This document shows positions 26,266 through 37,044 of a DNA stretch of 64,000 nt, one piece after another. Source of the stretch: Novosphingobium aquimarinum (GTDB taxonomy: Bacteria; Pseudomonadota; Alphaproteobacteria; Sphingomonadales; Sphingomonadaceae); contig NZ_WRPO01000015.1 in assembly GCF_009746585.1 (NCBI RefSeq), positions 32,264-96,263 of the forward strand. The letters are read 5' to 3'. Made by a program: the position numbers and the translations under genes. How positions within the stretch are numbered: the first letter of the stretch is position 1; every line of letters begins with the position of its first letter. The notes under the pieces are model-generated. The model did not search any database, was not told where the DNA came from, and saw only the letters and a program-made list of their open reading frames with translations.

Positions 26266-27342
26266 ATGGTTGCACAGCTCAAGCTGATTCAAGAAGGCAA
26301 GGACAAGGACAGCATGGACCGTCAAAAGGCGCTCGAAGCGGCGCTTGCCCAGATAGACCGGGCATTCGGCAAGGGTTCGGCGATGAAGCTGGGCTCCAAG
26401 GAAGCGATGCAGGTCGAAGCGATTTCGACGGGTTCGCTGGGGCTCGACATCGCGCTGGGTGTCGGCGGCCTGCCCAAGGGCCGTGTGATCGAGATTTACG
26501 GGCCGGAAAGCTCGGGCAAGACCACGCTGGCGCTGCACGTCATTGCCGAAGCGCAGAAAAACGGCGGCACCGCGGCGTTCATCGATGCCGAGCATGCGCT
26601 CGATCCGGTCTACGCGAAGAAGCTGGGCGTCGACATCGACGAGCTGATCGTCTCGCAGCCGGACACCGGCGAGCAGGCGCTCGAGATTACCGATACGCTG
26701 GTGCGTTCGAACGCAATCGACGTGCTGGTGGTCGATTCGGTCGCCGCCCTGGTGCCGCGCGCCGAGATCGAGGGCGAGATGGGCGACAGTCACGTCGGCT
26801 TGCAGGCGCGGCTGATGAGCCAGTCGCTGCGCAAGCTGACGGGTTCAATCAATCGCTCGAAGTGCATGGTGATCTTCATCAACCAGCTGCGCATGAAGAT
26901 CGGGGTGATGTACGGCAATCCTGAGACGACGACGGGTGGCAACGCGCTCAAGTTCTACGCCTCGGTGCGCCTCGACATCCGCCGCACCGGCCAGATCAAG
27001 GATCGTGACGAGATCATCGGCAACGCCACGCGCGTGAAAGTGGTCAAGAACAAGGTCGCGCCGCCGTTCAAGCAAGTCGAGTTCGACATCATGTACGGCG
27101 AAGGCATTTCCAAGATCGGCGAGATCCTCGATCTCGGCGTGAAGGCCGGCATTGTCGAAAAGTCGGGCGCTTGGTTCAGCTACGATTCGATACGGATTGG
27201 CCAGGGCCGCGAAAACTCGAAGAATTACCTGCGGGACAATCCCGAGGTTTGCGATCGCCTCGAAAAGGCGATCCGCGGGCAGAAGGAAGACCTTGCGGAA
27301 GAAATGATGACCGGTCCGACCGAAGAGGACGACGCCGAATGA
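26266..27342 (+). CDS. recA: recombinase A
   Basis: A 358-residue DNA-dependent ATPase for homologous recombination that also triggers LexA self-cleavage. The Walker A motif is GPESSGKTT, the Walker B region [20 protein letters not shown], and loop L2 carries [23 protein letters not shown]. The C-terminus is acidic (GPTEEDDAE). The start MVAQLK follows an AAAAGGGGA ribosome site; an earlier in-frame ATG at 26191 falls inside the LexA operator and is rejected. Expression should be damage-inducible. A terminator lies at 27420-27457. Confidence 0.98.
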   Translation: MVAQLKLIQEGKDKDSMDRQKALEAALAQIDRAFGKGSAMKLGSKEAMQVEAISTGSLGLDIALGVGGLPKGRVIEIYGPESSGKTTLALHVIAEAQKNGGTAAFIDAEHALDPVYAKKLGVDIDELIVSQPDTGEQALEITDTLVRSNAIDVLVVDSVAALVPRAEIEGEMGDSHVGLQARLMSQSLRKLTGSINRSKCMVIFINQLRMKIGVMYGNPETTTGGNALKFYASVRLDIRRTGQIKDRDEIIGNATRVKVVKNKVAPPFKQVEFDIMYGEGISKIGEILDLGVKAGIVEKSGAWFSYDSIRIGQGRENSKNYLRDNPEVCDRLEKAIRGQKEDLAEEMMTGPTEEDDAE

Positions 27343-27419
27343 TCCCGCTTGATGGAATCAGGCTGGCGAGCCCGGTTCGATAAAAGACCCCGGCGGAGTG
27401 GATCCCGCTCCGCAACGAG

Positions 27420-27457
27420 AAAGCCGGCCGGGATGCACTCTCCCGCGCCGGCTTTTC
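27420..27457 (+). terminator. rho-independent terminator of recA
   Basis: AAAGCCGGC-type left arm (27420-27428) pairs with GCCGGCTTT (27447-27455), with an 18-base loop and TTTTCTT after the stem. Confidence 0.85.
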
Positions 27458-27501
27458 TTATGTCTCGCCAGCGGGCAAGGTCGTGGCGGGAGGAACGCCG
27501 C

Positions 27502-28794
27502 ATGAATACCGCCGCCGCGAACATCACCCGCATCGACCGCCGCCGCTTGCTCGCCGCTGCCGGGGCGAGCGTCGGCGCGATTGCTCTGGCACCGCCCGGC
27601 GCGATGTGGGCGGCAGAGTCCGATGGAATCGATCTGCGCCCCCTCACCGAGAGCGTGGTTCCGATTGACATGACGGAGCGCGAGGCGCGACTGGACCGGG
27701 CCCGCGCCTTGATGGCGCAGAATGATATTGACGCGATCGTGATCGAGCCCGGTTCCAGTCTCGATTACTTCACCGGCGTCCAGTGGCGGCGGTCCGAACG
27801 GCTGACTGCCGCGCTGATTCCCGTCGAGGGCACCCCGGTCATCGTCACGCCGTTCTTCGAGCGCCCCTCGGTGGCCGAATCGCTTGGCATCGAGGCCGAA
27901 ATCCAGGTTTGGCAGGAGGACGAAAGCCCCATTGCGCTCATCGCCCGGCAACTGCGTTCCTGGAAGCACGACCCCGCGCGCATCGGCATCGAGGAGACCG
28001 TGCGCTTCTTCGCCGCCGATGGCCTTGCCGCCGCGCTGCCCGGCGCGCGTCTGGTCTCGGCCGATCCGGTCGTGCGCGCCTGCCGCATGCGCAAGACCGC
28101 CGCCGAGATCGCGCTGATGCAGATGGCATCGAACGTCACCATGGCCGCTTACGCCTGGACCGTGCCGCAGATCCGCACGGGCATGACGAACCTCGAAATT
28201 TCGCACCTGATGAGCAGCGCCACGACCGCGCTCGGCGGGAAGCCCGAGTTCTCGATGGTGCTGATCGACGAAGCCGCCGCCTATCCGCACGGTACGGGAA
28301 AGCCGCAAGTCGTGCGCGAAAATTCGACCGTACTGTTCGATTGCGGCTGCACTGTCGCCGGGTACCAGTCTGACATTTCGCGCACCGTGTTCCACGGCAA
28401 GCCCGATCCCGACGCGCTCGCCACCTGGCATCTCGTCCGCCAGGGGCAAGACACCGCCTTCGCCGCAGCGGGTCTCGGCGTTCCCGCCGGCACGGTCGAC
28501 GATGCCGTGCGTGCGCTTTACGAGGCGAAGGGCCTCGGCCCCGGCTATCGTTTGCCCGGCCTGTCGCACCGGACCGGTCACGGCATCGGCATGGATGGCC
28601 ACGAACCCGTCAATCTCGTTCATGGCGAGCCGACTTTGCTGGCTCCCGGCATGTGCTTTTCCAACGAGCCCGGCATCTACAAGCCCGGCCGCTTCGGCGT
28701 GCGGCAGGAAGACTGCTTCCACATGACGGAGACGGGCCCGAAATGGTTCACTATCCCGCCCGACGAGCCCGGCGCGCTGATCGGAACCGCGTGA
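27502..28794 (+). CDS. Tat-exported Xaa-Pro peptidase (M24 family)
   Basis: A 430-residue metallopeptidase of the aminopeptidase P/prolidase type. The start MNTAAAN follows a GGGAGGAA ribosome site. The N-terminus has a twin-arginine signal (DRRRLLAAAGASVG, residues 12-25). The creatinase-like N-terminal domain precedes the pita-bread catalytic domain. Its five dinuclear-metal ligands are visible: the two aspartates in LFDCGCTVAGYQSDISRT, the histidine in RTGHGIGMDGHE, and the glutamates in SNEPGIY and GVRQEDCF. Tat export of a metal-loaded M24 enzyme suggests periplasmic cleavage of proline-containing peptides. It stands alone between recA and alaS. Confidence 0.93.
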   Translation: MNTAAANITRIDRRRLLAAAGASVGAIALAPPGAMWAAESDGIDLRPLTESVVPIDMTEREARLDRARALMAQNDIDAIVIEPGSSLDYFTGVQWRRSERLTAALIPVEGTPVIVTPFFERPSVAESLGIEAEIQVWQEDESPIALIARQLRSWKHDPARIGIEETVRFFAADGLAAALPGARLVSADPVVRACRMRKTAAEIALMQMASNVTMAAYAWTVPQIRTGMTNLEISHLMSSATTALGGKPEFSMVLIDEAAAYPHGTGKPQVVRENSTVLFDCGCTVAGYQSDISRTVFHGKPDPDALATWHLVRQGQDTAFAAAGLGVPAGTVDDAVRALYEAKGLGPGYRLPGLSHRTGHGIGMDGHEPVNLVHGEPTLLAPGMCFSNEPGIYKPGRFGVRQEDCFHMTETGPKWFTIPPDEPGALIGTA

Positions 28795-28824
28795 CGCGCG
28801 CGAACAGCGCGGCGCTCGGCTGAA

Positions 28825-28844
28825 ACCGCTTGTCGCTAAGCGGT
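28825..28844 (+). promoter_or_regulatory. hairpin in the alaS leader
   Basis: ACCGCTT (28825-28831) and AAGCGGT (28838-28844) can form a 7-bp stem with a 6-base loop, 24 bases before the alaS start. There is no T run. It may influence translation or be chance. Confidence 0.3.
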
Positions 28845-28868
28845 GCAGCAATTAACTGCCCAAGCATC

Positions 28869-31526
28869 ATGCAGACCACGAACGAGATCCGCCGGTCCTT
28901 CCTGGACTACTTCGCCGCGCAAGGGCACGAGCCTGTCCCGTCTGCGCCGCTCGTCCCTTACAACGATCCCACGCTGATGTTCGTCAACGCAGGGATGGTG
29001 CCGTTCAAGAACGTGTTCACCGGCCTCGAGACGCGCGCGACGCCGCGCGCGGCATCCTCGCAGAAATGCGTGCGTGCCGGCGGCAAGCACAACGATCTCG
29101 ACAACGTGGGTTACACCGCGCGGCACCACACCTTCTTCGAAATGCTCGGCAATTTCTCGTTCGGCGATTATTTCAAGGAACAGGCGATCACGCACGCCTG
29201 GACCCTGCTGACGAAAGAATGGGGCCTGCCCGCCGAAAAGCTGCTGGCGACGGTCTACCACACCGACGACGAAGCCTTCGATCTGTGGCGCAAGATTGCC
29301 GGTCTGCCCGAAGATCGCATCATCCGCATCGCCACCAAGGACAACTTCTGGGCGATGGGCGACGATGGCCCGTGCGGTCCGTGTTCCGAAGTCTTTTTCG
29401 ACCACGGCGAAGAGATCCCCGGCGGCCCCCCGGGAAGCCCGGAAGAAGACGGCGACCGCTTCATCGAGATCTGGAATCTCGTGTTCATGCAGTTCGAGCA
29501 GGCCGCGGGCGAGATCGTCGGCGATCTGCCGAGGCCTTCGATCGACACCGGCATGGGGCTGGAGCGCGTCGCCGCCGTCATGCAGGGCGTCCACGACAAC
29601 TACGATATCGATACGTTCAAGGCGCTGATCGCGGCTTCGGAAAGCCTGACCGGAGTCGAGGCCGAAGGCGATGCCCGGTCCAGCCACCGCGTCATCGCCG
29701 ATCATTTGCGCTCGACCGGGTTCCTCCTGGCCGACGGTGTGCTGCCTTCGAACGAAGGGCGCGGCTACGTGCTGCGCCGGATCATGCGCCGCGCGATGCG
29801 TCATGCCCATCTGCTCGGATCGTCCGAGCCGCTGATGCACCGGCTCGTGCCCGCGCTGGTTGCCGAGATGGGCCAGGCCTATCCCGAGCTGGGCCGTGCG
29901 CAGCCCTTGATCGAGGAAACGCTCGAGCGCGAAGAAATCCAGTTTCGCCGCACGCTGGCGAACGGCCTCAAGCTGCTCGACGAAGCGACGGGCGCGATGG
30001 GCGAGGGCGGCGAGCTGCCCGGCGAAACCGCGTTTCGTCTCTACGACACGTACGGCTTCCCATACGATCTGACCGAGGACGCGTTGCGCGCCCGCGGCAT
30101 CAGCGTCGATCGCGCCGGGTTCGACAGCGCGATGGCGCAGCAAAAGGCCGCGGCGCGCGCTGCCTGGAAGGGCTCCGGACAAGCCGCCGACAACGAAATC
30201 TGGTTCGACATAGCCGAGCGCGAGGGAGCCAGCGAGTTTACCGGATATACCGCCACGTCGGGCGAAGGCCGCGTCGTCGCGCTCGTCAAAGACGGCGCTG
30301 AAGTCGCGTCCGCAAGCGCCGGAGACGACGTTATCGTCCTGACAAACCAGACGCCGTTCTACGGGGAAAGCGGCGGCCAGGTCGGCGATGCCGGCACCAT
30401 CAGCGATGGCAAGGACCTGAAGCTCGTCGTCGCCGATACCGGCAAGCCGCTCGGACGACTGAACACGATGGCGGGCAAGATCGAGGCCGGCACGATCAAG
30501 GTGGGCGATGTCGTCCATCTGGAAGTCGATGTCGAACGCCGCGATGCGGTTCGCGCGAACCATTCGGCCACGCACTTGCTGCACTCGGCTCTGCGCGGCC
30601 GGCTCGGCGATCATGTCACGCAGAAGGGCTCGCTGGTCGCCCAAGACCGGCTGCGCTTCGACTTCTCGCATCCCAAAGCGCTCGAACCCGATGACATTGC
30701 CGCGATCGAGGCCGAAGTGAACGCCGAGATCCGCCACAACGAGCCGGTCATGACCCGCCTGATGACGCCCGACGACGCGATTGCCGCGGGCGCGATGGCG
30801 CTGTTCGGCGAGAAATACGGCGACGAGGTCCGTGTCCTGTCGATGGGACGGGCAGGAGACGACGGACGCAACTATTCGGTCGAGCTGTGCGGTGGAACGC
30901 ACGTCAACGCGACAGGTGACATCGGCATCTTCCGCATCGTTTCGGAAAGCGCCGTCAGCTCGGGCGTACGGCGGATCGAGGCGCTGACAGGCGAGGGCGC
31001 TCGGCGCTGGCTGGTCGATCGCGAGGATGCGCTCAAGGCGACGGCCGCCACACTCAAGACCACCCCCGAAGATGTGAGCGCGCGGGTTGCCGGGTTGCTG
31101 GAGGAACGGCGCAAGCTGGAGCGCGAACTGGCCGAGGCGAAGAAGGCGCTGGCGCTGGGCGGCGGCGGCGGCGGTGCGGCTGCCGGGCCGGCGGATGAAG
31201 ACGTCGGCGGTGTGACCTTCTCGGGACAAGTCCTCGAGGGGCTCGACCCGAAGGACCTGCGCGGTCTGCTCGATCAGGCCAAGCAGCGCATGGGTTCGGG
31301 CGTCGCCGCCATCGTCGCGGTGAACGACGGCAAGGCGAGCATCGCAGCGGCCGTGACCGAAGACCTCACCGAACGCTTCAGCGCAGTCGAGCTGGTGCGT
31401 GCCGGCGTCTCGGCGCTGGGCGGCAAGGGCGGCGGCGGCCGGCCAGACATGGCACAGGGCGGCGGTCCGGATGGCAGCAAGGCGGGCGAAGCGATCGCGG
31501 CGGTGAAGGCAGTCCTCGCGGGCTGA
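28869..31526 (+). CDS. alaS: alanyl-tRNA synthetase
   Basis: An 885-residue cytosolic enzyme that charges tRNA-Ala. The class II core opens with [21 protein letters not shown] and contains [10 protein letters not shown] and [19 protein letters not shown] residues ([21 protein letters not shown]). The editing domain has the zinc ligands HSATHLLH (about residue 565) and [13 protein letters not shown]. The C-terminal DHHA1 domain carries a glycine-rich linker ([11 protein letters not shown]) and ends [15 protein letters not shown]. Length is standard. The start MQTTNE is preferred over an upstream methionine. Confidence 0.97.
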   Translation: MQTTNEIRRSFLDYFAAQGHEPVPSAPLVPYNDPTLMFVNAGMVPFKNVFTGLETRATPRAASSQKCVRAGGKHNDLDNVGYTARHHTFFEMLGNFSFGDYFKEQAITHAWTLLTKEWGLPAEKLLATVYHTDDEAFDLWRKIAGLPEDRIIRIATKDNFWAMGDDGPCGPCSEVFFDHGEEIPGGPPGSPEEDGDRFIEIWNLVFMQFEQAAGEIVGDLPRPSIDTGMGLERVAAVMQGVHDNYDIDTFKALIAASESLTGVEAEGDARSSHRVIADHLRSTGFLLADGVLPSNEGRGYVLRRIMRRAMRHAHLLGSSEPLMHRLVPALVAEMGQAYPELGRAQPLIEETLEREEIQFRRTLANGLKLLDEATGAMGEGGELPGETAFRLYDTYGFPYDLTEDALRARGISVDRAGFDSAMAQQKAAARAAWKGSGQAADNEIWFDIAEREGASEFTGYTATSGEGRVVALVKDGAEVASASAGDDVIVLTNQTPFYGESGGQVGDAGTISDGKDLKLVVADTGKPLGRLNTMAGKIEAGTIKVGDVVHLEVDVERRDAVRANHSATHLLHSALRGRLGDHVTQKGSLVAQDRLRFDFSHPKALEPDDIAAIEAEVNAEIRHNEPVMTRLMTPDDAIAAGAMALFGEKYGDEVRVLSMGRAGDDGRNYSVELCGGTHVNATGDIGIFRIVSESAVSSGVRRIEALTGEGARRWLVDREDALKATAATLKTTPEDVSARVAGLLEERRKLERELAEAKKALALGGGGGGAAAGPADEDVGGVTFSGQVLEGLDPKDLRGLLDQAKQRMGSGVAAIVAVNDGKASIAAAVTEDLTERFSAVELVRAGVSALGGKGGGGRPDMAQGGGPDGSKAGEAIAAVKAVLAG

Positions 31527-31571
31527 ACGCGGCGACGGAGCGGCCAGCGCTCGCTTCAGCCGGCGCTCGGT

Positions 31572-33371
31572 CTAGCCGGCGCTTTCCGCCTGGATCTCGG
31601 CTTCGGCGCGTTCGCGCAGGCCGCTCGATCGCAGCTTGGGCTTCCAGTCGATCTGGCCTTCTTCCATGATCATGTCGCGCATTTCGTCGCGCTTGTCGTG
31701 GATCGAGGCGATGACGGGCCCCATCGCGACGCCCAGCTCGACAAGCACGGCTTCGGAGAGCTGGAGCGAACTTTCGAGCGTTTCGGGAACCGCGTGACTC
31801 GCGCCCGCGCGATAGAGCGTGGCGGCATTGCCGGCATCTCGCGCGCGCGCCACGATCGGCAAGTGGGGAAACAGCCCGCGCAGCTTGCGCACCAGGCGCT
31901 GTGCCGAGACCGGCTCGTCCATCGTGAGGATCACGGCAGTGGCGCGATCGGCGCCCAGCTTGACCAGCGCCTCGGCGCGACTGGCATCGCCGAACACCAC
32001 GTTGTAGCCTTTGCGGGCGCCATCGGTGACGAGATCGGTATCGCTGTCGACGGCGATATAGGGCTTGCCGTGCCGCGCCAGCATGTCCGCGACCAGGCGT
32101 CCGACGCGGCCGAAGCCGACCACGATGGCGCGACCTTCGGCGGCATCATCGCTTGGCAAGGCCGCCTCCACGCCGTCGACACGCCGCGCCATGGCCTTGC
32201 CGACGAGCGCCAGCAGTGGCGTGACCGTGAGGCCGATGGCGGTGACGATCTGCCAGAACTGGGCCGTGCCGGGCTGGATGAGCTCTGCCGTCGTCGCCGC
32301 GCTGAGCACGATCAGCGTGGTCTCGGACGGGCTCGACATGAGAATGCCCGTCTCGGTCGCGGTGCCGCGTCGGGCACCCATAAGCCGCAGCAGCAGGCTG
32401 GTGACTGCCGCCTTGAGCGCGATCACCGAGACCGTGGCGACGAGGATCGGCACGATGTTGTCAGCGACGACGTTGAGATCGATGCTCATGCCGATGGTGA
32501 TGAGGAACACCCCGAGCGCGAGGCCCTTGAAGGGTTCGGTGATGTGCTCGACTTCGCCGTGATATTCGGTCTCGGCGATCAGCAGCCCGGCGATCAGCGC
32601 GCCGACGATTGGTGAGAGCCCGACTGCGGCGGTGGCCAGCGAGGCGACGATCACCACCAGCAGGCTCGCGGCAAGGAACAGCTCCGGGCTCTTGGTGCGC
32701 GCCGCCTGCGCGAAAAGCCGGGGCAGCATGAAACGCCCGATGACGAGCAGGGCGACGACCACCAGCGTGCCAAGCAGCAGGGTGTGGACGAAACTGCCGA
32801 TCCCGCCTTCCGCCGATGGCGCGAGCGCGCCCAGCAGGAAGATGATCGGCACGAGCGCGATATCCTCGAACAGCAGCATCGACAGCGCAGCGCGCCCGAC
32901 CGGCGTGCTGGTGCTGGTGATCTTGAGCACCAGCGCGGTCGAGGACAGCGCAAGCGCCAGCCCGAGGGCCAGCGCGCCGTCGAAACGTTGGCCGAGCGTG
33001 GCGAACATAAATGTGAGCGAGGAGCCGATGACGATCAGTTCGAGCGAGCCCAGCCCGAACACGAGCCTGCGCATTTGCCACAGGCGCGCGAAAGACAATT
33101 CGAGTCCGATCGAGAACAGCAGCAGGATAATCCCGAACTCGGCGAAGACGTCGAGACCGTCAGGGTCGGTTATGGTTATGTAGGAGAGCCATGGCTGGTC
33201 GAACACGAAGCGACCGAGGCCGAAGGGACCCACCAGCAGCCCGACCAGAATGAACCCGATCACGGGCGTGATCCGGAAGCGATTGAAGACGGGTATGACG
33301 ATGCCTGCCGCGCCCAGGATGACGAGCGCGTCCGACATCATCGGCGAGTAGAGTTCGGCGGATCCGGCCAT
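31572..33371 (-). CDS. CPA2-family monovalent cation:proton antiporter with RCK domain
   Basis: A 599-residue inner-membrane transporter of the KefB/KefC type. The first 385 residues contain about 12-13 hydrophobic spans with the CPA2 signature (FRITPVIGFILVGLLVGPFGLG, then FAEFGIILLLFSIGLELS). From about residue 405 a Rossmann RCK/TrkA-N domain begins (AIVVGFGRVGRLVADML), followed by the conserved VVFGDASRAEAL. The RCK domain binds NAD(H) or nucleotides and gates K+/H+ exchange. No KefG/F ancillary gene is adjacent. Its exact ion is not readable from sequence. Confidence 0.92.
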   Translation of the reverse strand: MAGSAELYSPMMSDALVILGAAGIVIPVFNRFRITPVIGFILVGLLVGPFGLGRFVFDQPWLSYITITDPDGLDVFAEFGIILLLFSIGLELSFARLWQMRRLVFGLGSLELIVIGSSLTFMFATLGQRFDGALALGLALALSSTALVLKITSTSTPVGRAALSMLLFEDIALVPIIFLLGALAPSAEGGIGSFVHTLLLGTLVVVALLVIGRFMLPRLFAQAARTKSPELFLAASLLVVIVASLATAAVGLSPIVGALIAGLLIAETEYHGEVEHITEPFKGLALGVFLITIGMSIDLNVVADNIVPILVATVSVIALKAAVTSLLLRLMGARRGTATETGILMSSPSETTLIVLSAATTAELIQPGTAQFWQIVTAIGLTVTPLLALVGKAMARRVDGVEAALPSDDAAEGRAIVVGFGRVGRLVADMLARHGKPYIAVDSDTDLVTDGARKGYNVVFGDASRAEALVKLGADRATAVILTMDEPVSAQRLVRKLRGLFPHLPIVARARDAGNAATLYRAGASHAVPETLESSLQLSEAVLVELGVAMGPVIASIHDKRDEMRDMIMEEGQIDWKPKLRSSGLRERAEAEIQAESAG

Positions 33372-33423
33372 CGCCCGTCACTATGGCACAAGCACGCGGC
33401 TTGTCACCCGTCGCGCTGGAAAT

Positions 33424-34530
33424 TCACCCGGTTTGCGCCTGCGGACGTCGCCGGCTGAGGGTGGTAAGCCAGCGACGGATGGGGCCATCGTAAAGGACAA
33501 GGGCGAGGTGGGCGGCGGCAAGGCAGACGGCGATCTCGATCAGGATGGAGATCGCGATCAGGCCGGTGTGCTCGGCGAGCGGCATCTGGAAGTGCTGGAA
33601 CACTCGCTTGATCGGATAGTGGGTGAGGTAGAGCGGATAGGAAATGCGCCCGAGATAAGCGAACACCACCCCGGCGCCCTGCCTGTCGGCGGACCGCGCG
33701 CCGAAGTAGACTGCGGCGGGAAAGACCAGCGCGACGGCGACCAGATCGAACACTGCGCCCCAGCGGGCGCTGGGTGCGAGCAGGACGGCGGCCACCAGCG
33801 CGTAGGCGAGGGCCCGGTCGTACTTACGATCACTGTCGAAGGCGCAGCAGCGGCGCAGCAGCACTCCGGCGAAGAAGCCGAAGCTCACGCGCAGCAGCCC
33901 GACGGCATATTCGCCATGCTGGCCGCCGCCATCCACGCTGCCGAGCACCATGGCGTGCAACCCCAGCCCCCATAGAGCAAAGACGACGAGAGCCGCGATC
34001 GCGGGCTTGGTCCAAATCCGAAACGTGGCAGCGAAGACGAGATTGATGACCAGTTCGAAATGCAGCGACCACAAGGGGCCGATGGTGGGAAAGACATAGT
34101 CGTTGTCCGGCGAACTGCCGAACGGCAGCAGCAGCAGCGCGAGGAGGAGATTTCTCGTCACCTCGCCCAGGGCCAGGGCCTGTGCAAGGACCTGATCGCC
34201 CAGCGTCACGGTCGCGCCCATCAAGGCGCCCAGCACGATCAGCGGGTAGAGCCGGATCAGGCGACGCAGGCTGAAATCGCCCAGCGTCATGCCCGCGCGC
34301 AGCCGGTCGTCGTAGACATGCGCGATGACCACGCCGCTCAGTACGAAGAACAGATCGACCGCGAGATAGCCGCGAGGAACGATGCTCTCGTACCCCAGCG
34401 GCCAGGTGATGTGGTAGATCAGCACGGCAAGCGCCGCGATGCCCCGCAGCCCGTCCAGCACCGGAAGGTGGCGCGCGCCTTGGCTCGCCTGTTCGTGATC
34501 TCCGATGGGATAGGATGCGGCCGGTTTCAT
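33424..34530 (-). CDS. acyltransferase family 3 membrane protein
   Basis: A 368-residue integral membrane O-acyltransferase of the type that acetylates surface sugars or lipids. The N-terminus carries the signature LPVLDGLRGIAALAVLIYHITW (histidine about residue 42) and DLFFVLSGVVIAHVY. Ten or so hydrophobic spans follow, ending with ISYPLYLTHYPIKRVF. The start MKPAAS follows a GCGAGGTG ribosome site; a methionine 18 codons upstream gives a very basic leader and is less likely. It lies between the antiporter and the TonB-like gene. The substrate is unknown. Confidence 0.88.
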   Translation of the reverse strand: MKPAASYPIGDHEQASQGARHLPVLDGLRGIAALAVLIYHITWPLGYESIVPRGYLAVDLFFVLSGVVIAHVYDDRLRAGMTLGDFSLRRLIRLYPLIVLGALMGATVTLGDQVLAQALALGEVTRNLLLALLLLPFGSSPDNDYVFPTIGPLWSLHFELVINLVFAATFRIWTKPAIAALVVFALWGLGLHAMVLGSVDGGGQHGEYAVGLLRVSFGFFAGVLLRRCCAFDSDRKYDRALAYALVAAVLLAPSARWGAVFDLVAVALVFPAAVYFGARSADRQGAGVVFAYLGRISYPLYLTHYPIKRVFQHFQMPLAEHTGLIAISILIEIAVCLAAAHLALVLYDGPIRRWLTTLSRRRPQAQTG

Positions 34531-34640
34531 CCGCACCTCGCGCTGGGAGTGGTTCGTATCTCGTCTACGGCGCGAAGTTCGCACGACGTCGCGCTTTTGT
34601 TAAGGCGGGGTCGGCGCTTTTGAACGCTTTGCGAGGTCGC

Positions 34641-35429
34641 TCAATCCTCGCGCGGATAGAACCAGGCGTGATTCTCCTCGACCCACGCCGCGACCGGCCG
34701 GCCGCGCGCATCGAGCGCCGGCTCGAATCGGTAGCGTTCGCGGATCAGCGGGCAGGGCGTGGCATCGACGCGCGGATCGCCGCTCGATCGCACGACCTTG
34801 CAAGTGCTCACGCGGCCATCGGTCTCGACCCGGAAGCGGACTTCGACTTCACCGCCGATGCGATCGCGCCTGAGATCGCGCGCGAGGTCTTTGAACTTGA
34901 GGCGTCCGCGCAGCAGCTCGGGCGCGGTTTCGGCTCCGCCGCCGCCATTGCCGTTGCCGCCGGTCCCACCGCCCCCCAGGCCATTGCCGCGATCGCCGGC
35001 CCCTTCTCCGGGACCCACGCGATCGGAGGCGCCGGTGTTCTGCGCCGATCCGACGCCGGCCTTGGGCGCGGCGACGACCGGCGGCTTGATCAGCGGCGGC
35101 AATACCGGCGCGACGATCTGGGTCGCCTGATTGCGCAAGTTGCGGCGGCCCTGCTCGTCCTTGGGCGCAGGAGCGCCATCGGCCTTTTTCGGCGCCTTCT
35201 GTGGCGTCGGCGGCGGAGTCGGGGTGGGGGATGGCGTGGGCGTGGGCGACGGGGTTGGCGCGGGCGAAATGCTGAGCGTGGTCAGCGCCTCGCGCACGTC
35301 CTGCGCATCGGGCAGGAACGACAACCCGTTTATCAGGCCCCAGCCGATCGCGCTAACGGCCAGCGCGGCAGCCGCGGCGCTCGTCGCCCGGCTCGCACCG
35401 GAGGAGCCGTCTCTGGCGGCATAAGGCAT
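34641..35429 (-). CDS. TonB-like energy transducer
   Basis: A 262-residue protein with one N-terminal membrane span (about 16-36, ATSAAAAALAVSAIGWGLI). A long proline-rich periplasmic stretch with a repeated T-P-S-P/T-P-T-P pattern follows at about 54-78. There is then a glycine-rich region and a C-terminal TonB domain (VEVRFRVETDGRVSTCKVVRSSG, then FEPALDARGRPV). It would transmit proton-motive force to outer-membrane receptors. No exbB/exbD are adjacent. The two cysteines in the C-terminal domain (CKVV and TPCPLI) could form a disulfide, as in many sphingomonad TonB-like proteins. Confidence 0.85.
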   Translation of the reverse strand: MPYAARDGSSGASRATSAAAAALAVSAIGWGLINGLSFLPDAQDVREALTTLSISPAPTPSPTPTPSPTPTPPPTPQKAPKKADGAPAPKDEQGRRNLRNQATQIVAPVLPPLIKPPVVAAPKAGVGSAQNTGASDRVGPGEGAGDRGNGLGGGGTGGNGNGGGGAETAPELLRGRLKFKDLARDLRRDRIGGEVEVRFRVETDGRVSTCKVVRSSGDPRVDATPCPLIRERYRFEPALDARGRPVAAWVEENHAWFYPRED

Positions 35430-35480
35430 GGCATGGATATGCGCCCGAACCGGATCGGATCAAGGCGGTGCCGGGTAAGA

Positions 35481-35521
35481 GAAAAGGGCCCGCGGCACGT
35501 GTTTGCGCGCCGCGGGCCCTC
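35481..35521 (-). terminator. rho-independent terminator of icd
   Basis: A 12-bp stem (35486-35497 with 35510-35521) with a 12-base loop, followed on the minus strand by TTTTCTCT. It separates icd from the TonB-like gene. Confidence 0.9.
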
Positions 35522-35542
35522 GATCAGTCAGCCGAGAAGGGC

Positions 35543-36772
35543 TCAGCCGAGGCCTTGCTTGGCCATTTCCTTTTCGAGGTTCTCGACGATCGCCTCGAAG
35601 AACTGCTCGGTGGTCATCCACGACTGATCGGGTCCGATCAGCAGCGCGAGGTCCTTGGTCATCTTGCCGCTTTCGACAGTCTCGATGCAGACCCGCTCGA
35701 GCGTCTCGGCGAATGCGGTGACTTCGGGCGTCTCGTCGAACTTGCCGCGGTACATGAGGCCGCGGGTCCAGGCGAAGATCGAGGCGATCGGGTTGGTCGA
35801 GGTTGCCTTGCCCTGCTGGTGCTGGCGATAGTGGCGCGTGACGGTGCCGTGGGCGGCCTCTGCTTCCACGGTCTTGCCGTCGGGCGCCATCAGCACCGAG
35901 GTCATCAGGCCGAGCGAGCCGAAGCCCTGCGCGACGGTGTCGGACTGCACGTCACCATCGTAGTTCTTGCAGGCCCAGACGAACTTGCCCGACCACTTGA
36001 GCGCCGAGGCGACCATGTCGTCGATCAGGCGGTGCTCGTAGACAATGCCGGCGTCCTTGAACTTCTCGGCGAAGCCTTCGGTGTCGAACACTTCCTGGAA
36101 CAGATCCTTGAAGCGGCCGTCATAGGCCTTCATGATCGTGTTCTTGGTGGAGAGGTACACCGGCCACTTGAGGTTGAGGCCGTAGTTGAACGAGGCGCGC
36201 GCGAAATCGCGGATCGAATCGTCGAGGTTGTACATCGCCATGGCGACGCCCGCGCTCGGGAACTGGAACACTTCCTTGTCGATCACCTGGCCATCATCAC
36301 CCTCGAACACGAGGCGCAGCTTGCCGGGGCCGGGGATCAGCGTGTCGGTGGCGCGATACTGATCGCCGAACGCGTGACGGCCGACCACGATCGGGTCGGT
36401 CCAGCCCGGCACCAGGCGCGGCACGTTCGAGATCACGATCGGCTCGCGGAAGACGACGCCGCCCAGGATGTTGCGGATCGTGCCGTTGGGCGACTTCCAC
36501 ATCTGCTTGAGGCTGAATTCCTCGACGCGAGCTTCATCGGGGGTGATCGTGGCGCACTTCACGCCGACGCCGCAGGCCTTGATCGCATTGGCGCAATCGA
36601 CGGTGATCTGGTCATCGGTTTCGTCGCGCTTCTCGACCGAGAGGTCATAGTACTGCAGGTCGATGTCGAGATAGGGCAGGATCAGCCGTTCGCGGATCCA
36701 CTGCCAGATGATGCGGGTCATCTCGTCGCCGTCGATTTCGACGACTGGGTTCTTGACCTTGATCTTTGCCAT
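35543..36772 (-). CDS. icd: NADP-dependent isocitrate dehydrogenase
   Basis: A 409-residue TCA-cycle enzyme of the homodimeric eukaryotic-like subfamily common in alphaproteobacteria. It begins [23 protein letters not shown], with the metal/isocitrate segments [13 protein letters not shown] and [33 protein letters not shown] contains the NADP-preferring residues. The start at 36772 is preferred over a methionine 49 codons upstream, which yields an unrelated leader. A strong terminator follows, making it a single-gene unit. Confidence 0.96.
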   Translation of the reverse strand: MAKIKVKNPVVEIDGDEMTRIIWQWIRERLILPYLDIDLQYYDLSVEKRDETDDQITVDCANAIKACGVGVKCATITPDEARVEEFSLKQMWKSPNGTIRNILGGVVFREPIVISNVPRLVPGWTDPIVVGRHAFGDQYRATDTLIPGPGKLRLVFEGDDGQVIDKEVFQFPSAGVAMAMYNLDDSIRDFARASFNYGLNLKWPVYLSTKNTIMKAYDGRFKDLFQEVFDTEGFAEKFKDAGIVYEHRLIDDMVASALKWSGKFVWACKNYDGDVQSDTVAQGFGSLGLMTSVLMAPDGKTVEAEAAHGTVTRHYRQHQQGKATSTNPIASIFAWTRGLMYRGKFDETPEVTAFAETLERVCIETVESGKMTKDLALLIGPDQSWMTTEQFFEAIVENLEKEMAKQGLG

Positions 36773-36915
36773 GCGCCTTCGTCTCCCTGGGGAATGAATT
36801 TCGAGGGCGGTCCTAGACAGCCCGCCCAAAGCTGGCAAGGCGGGAAGCGGCCTGCAATCGCGGACGGCTGGCGAGGCAAAGGCTAAATTGAGCGCAAGGA
36901 ATATCTGTTGCGGAT

Positions 36916-36945
36916 ACAAGAAACCCGCCAGTCTCCCGGCGGGTT
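36916..36945 (-). terminator. rho-independent terminator of tRNA-Val
   Basis: AACCCGCC (36922-36929) pairs with GGCGGGTT (36938-36945), with an 8-base loop and a T-rich stretch on the minus strand. It lies 25 bases beyond the tRNA 3' end. Confidence 0.85.
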
Positions 36946-36969
36946 CTTCGTGCCCTCACAGGCTGCAAA

Positions 36970-37044
36970 TGGTGGGCGTAGCAAGGATTGAACTTGCGAC
37001 CCCTACGATGTCAACATAGTGCTCTACCACTGAGCTATACGCCC
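36970..37044 (-). tRNA. tRNA-Val, anticodon GAC
   Basis: The minus strand folds as a standard cloverleaf. The acceptor stem pairs GGGCGTA with TACGCCC. The D arm is GCTC/GAGC, and the anticodon stem CTATG/CGTAG has loop TTGACAT, giving GAC (valine codons GUC/GUU). The T arm is GCAAG/CTTGC with loop TTCAATC. The 3' CCA is encoded. Confidence 0.97.

Noticed and set aside
28795..28868. T-box or other tRNA-sensing leader before alaS
   Set aside because: Only one short hairpin is present, with no T-box sequence or terminator, and T-boxes are not expected in this class.
28836..31229. A 797-codon minus-strand frame opposite alaS
   Set aside because: A shadow of alaS, which has all its synthetase and editing motifs.
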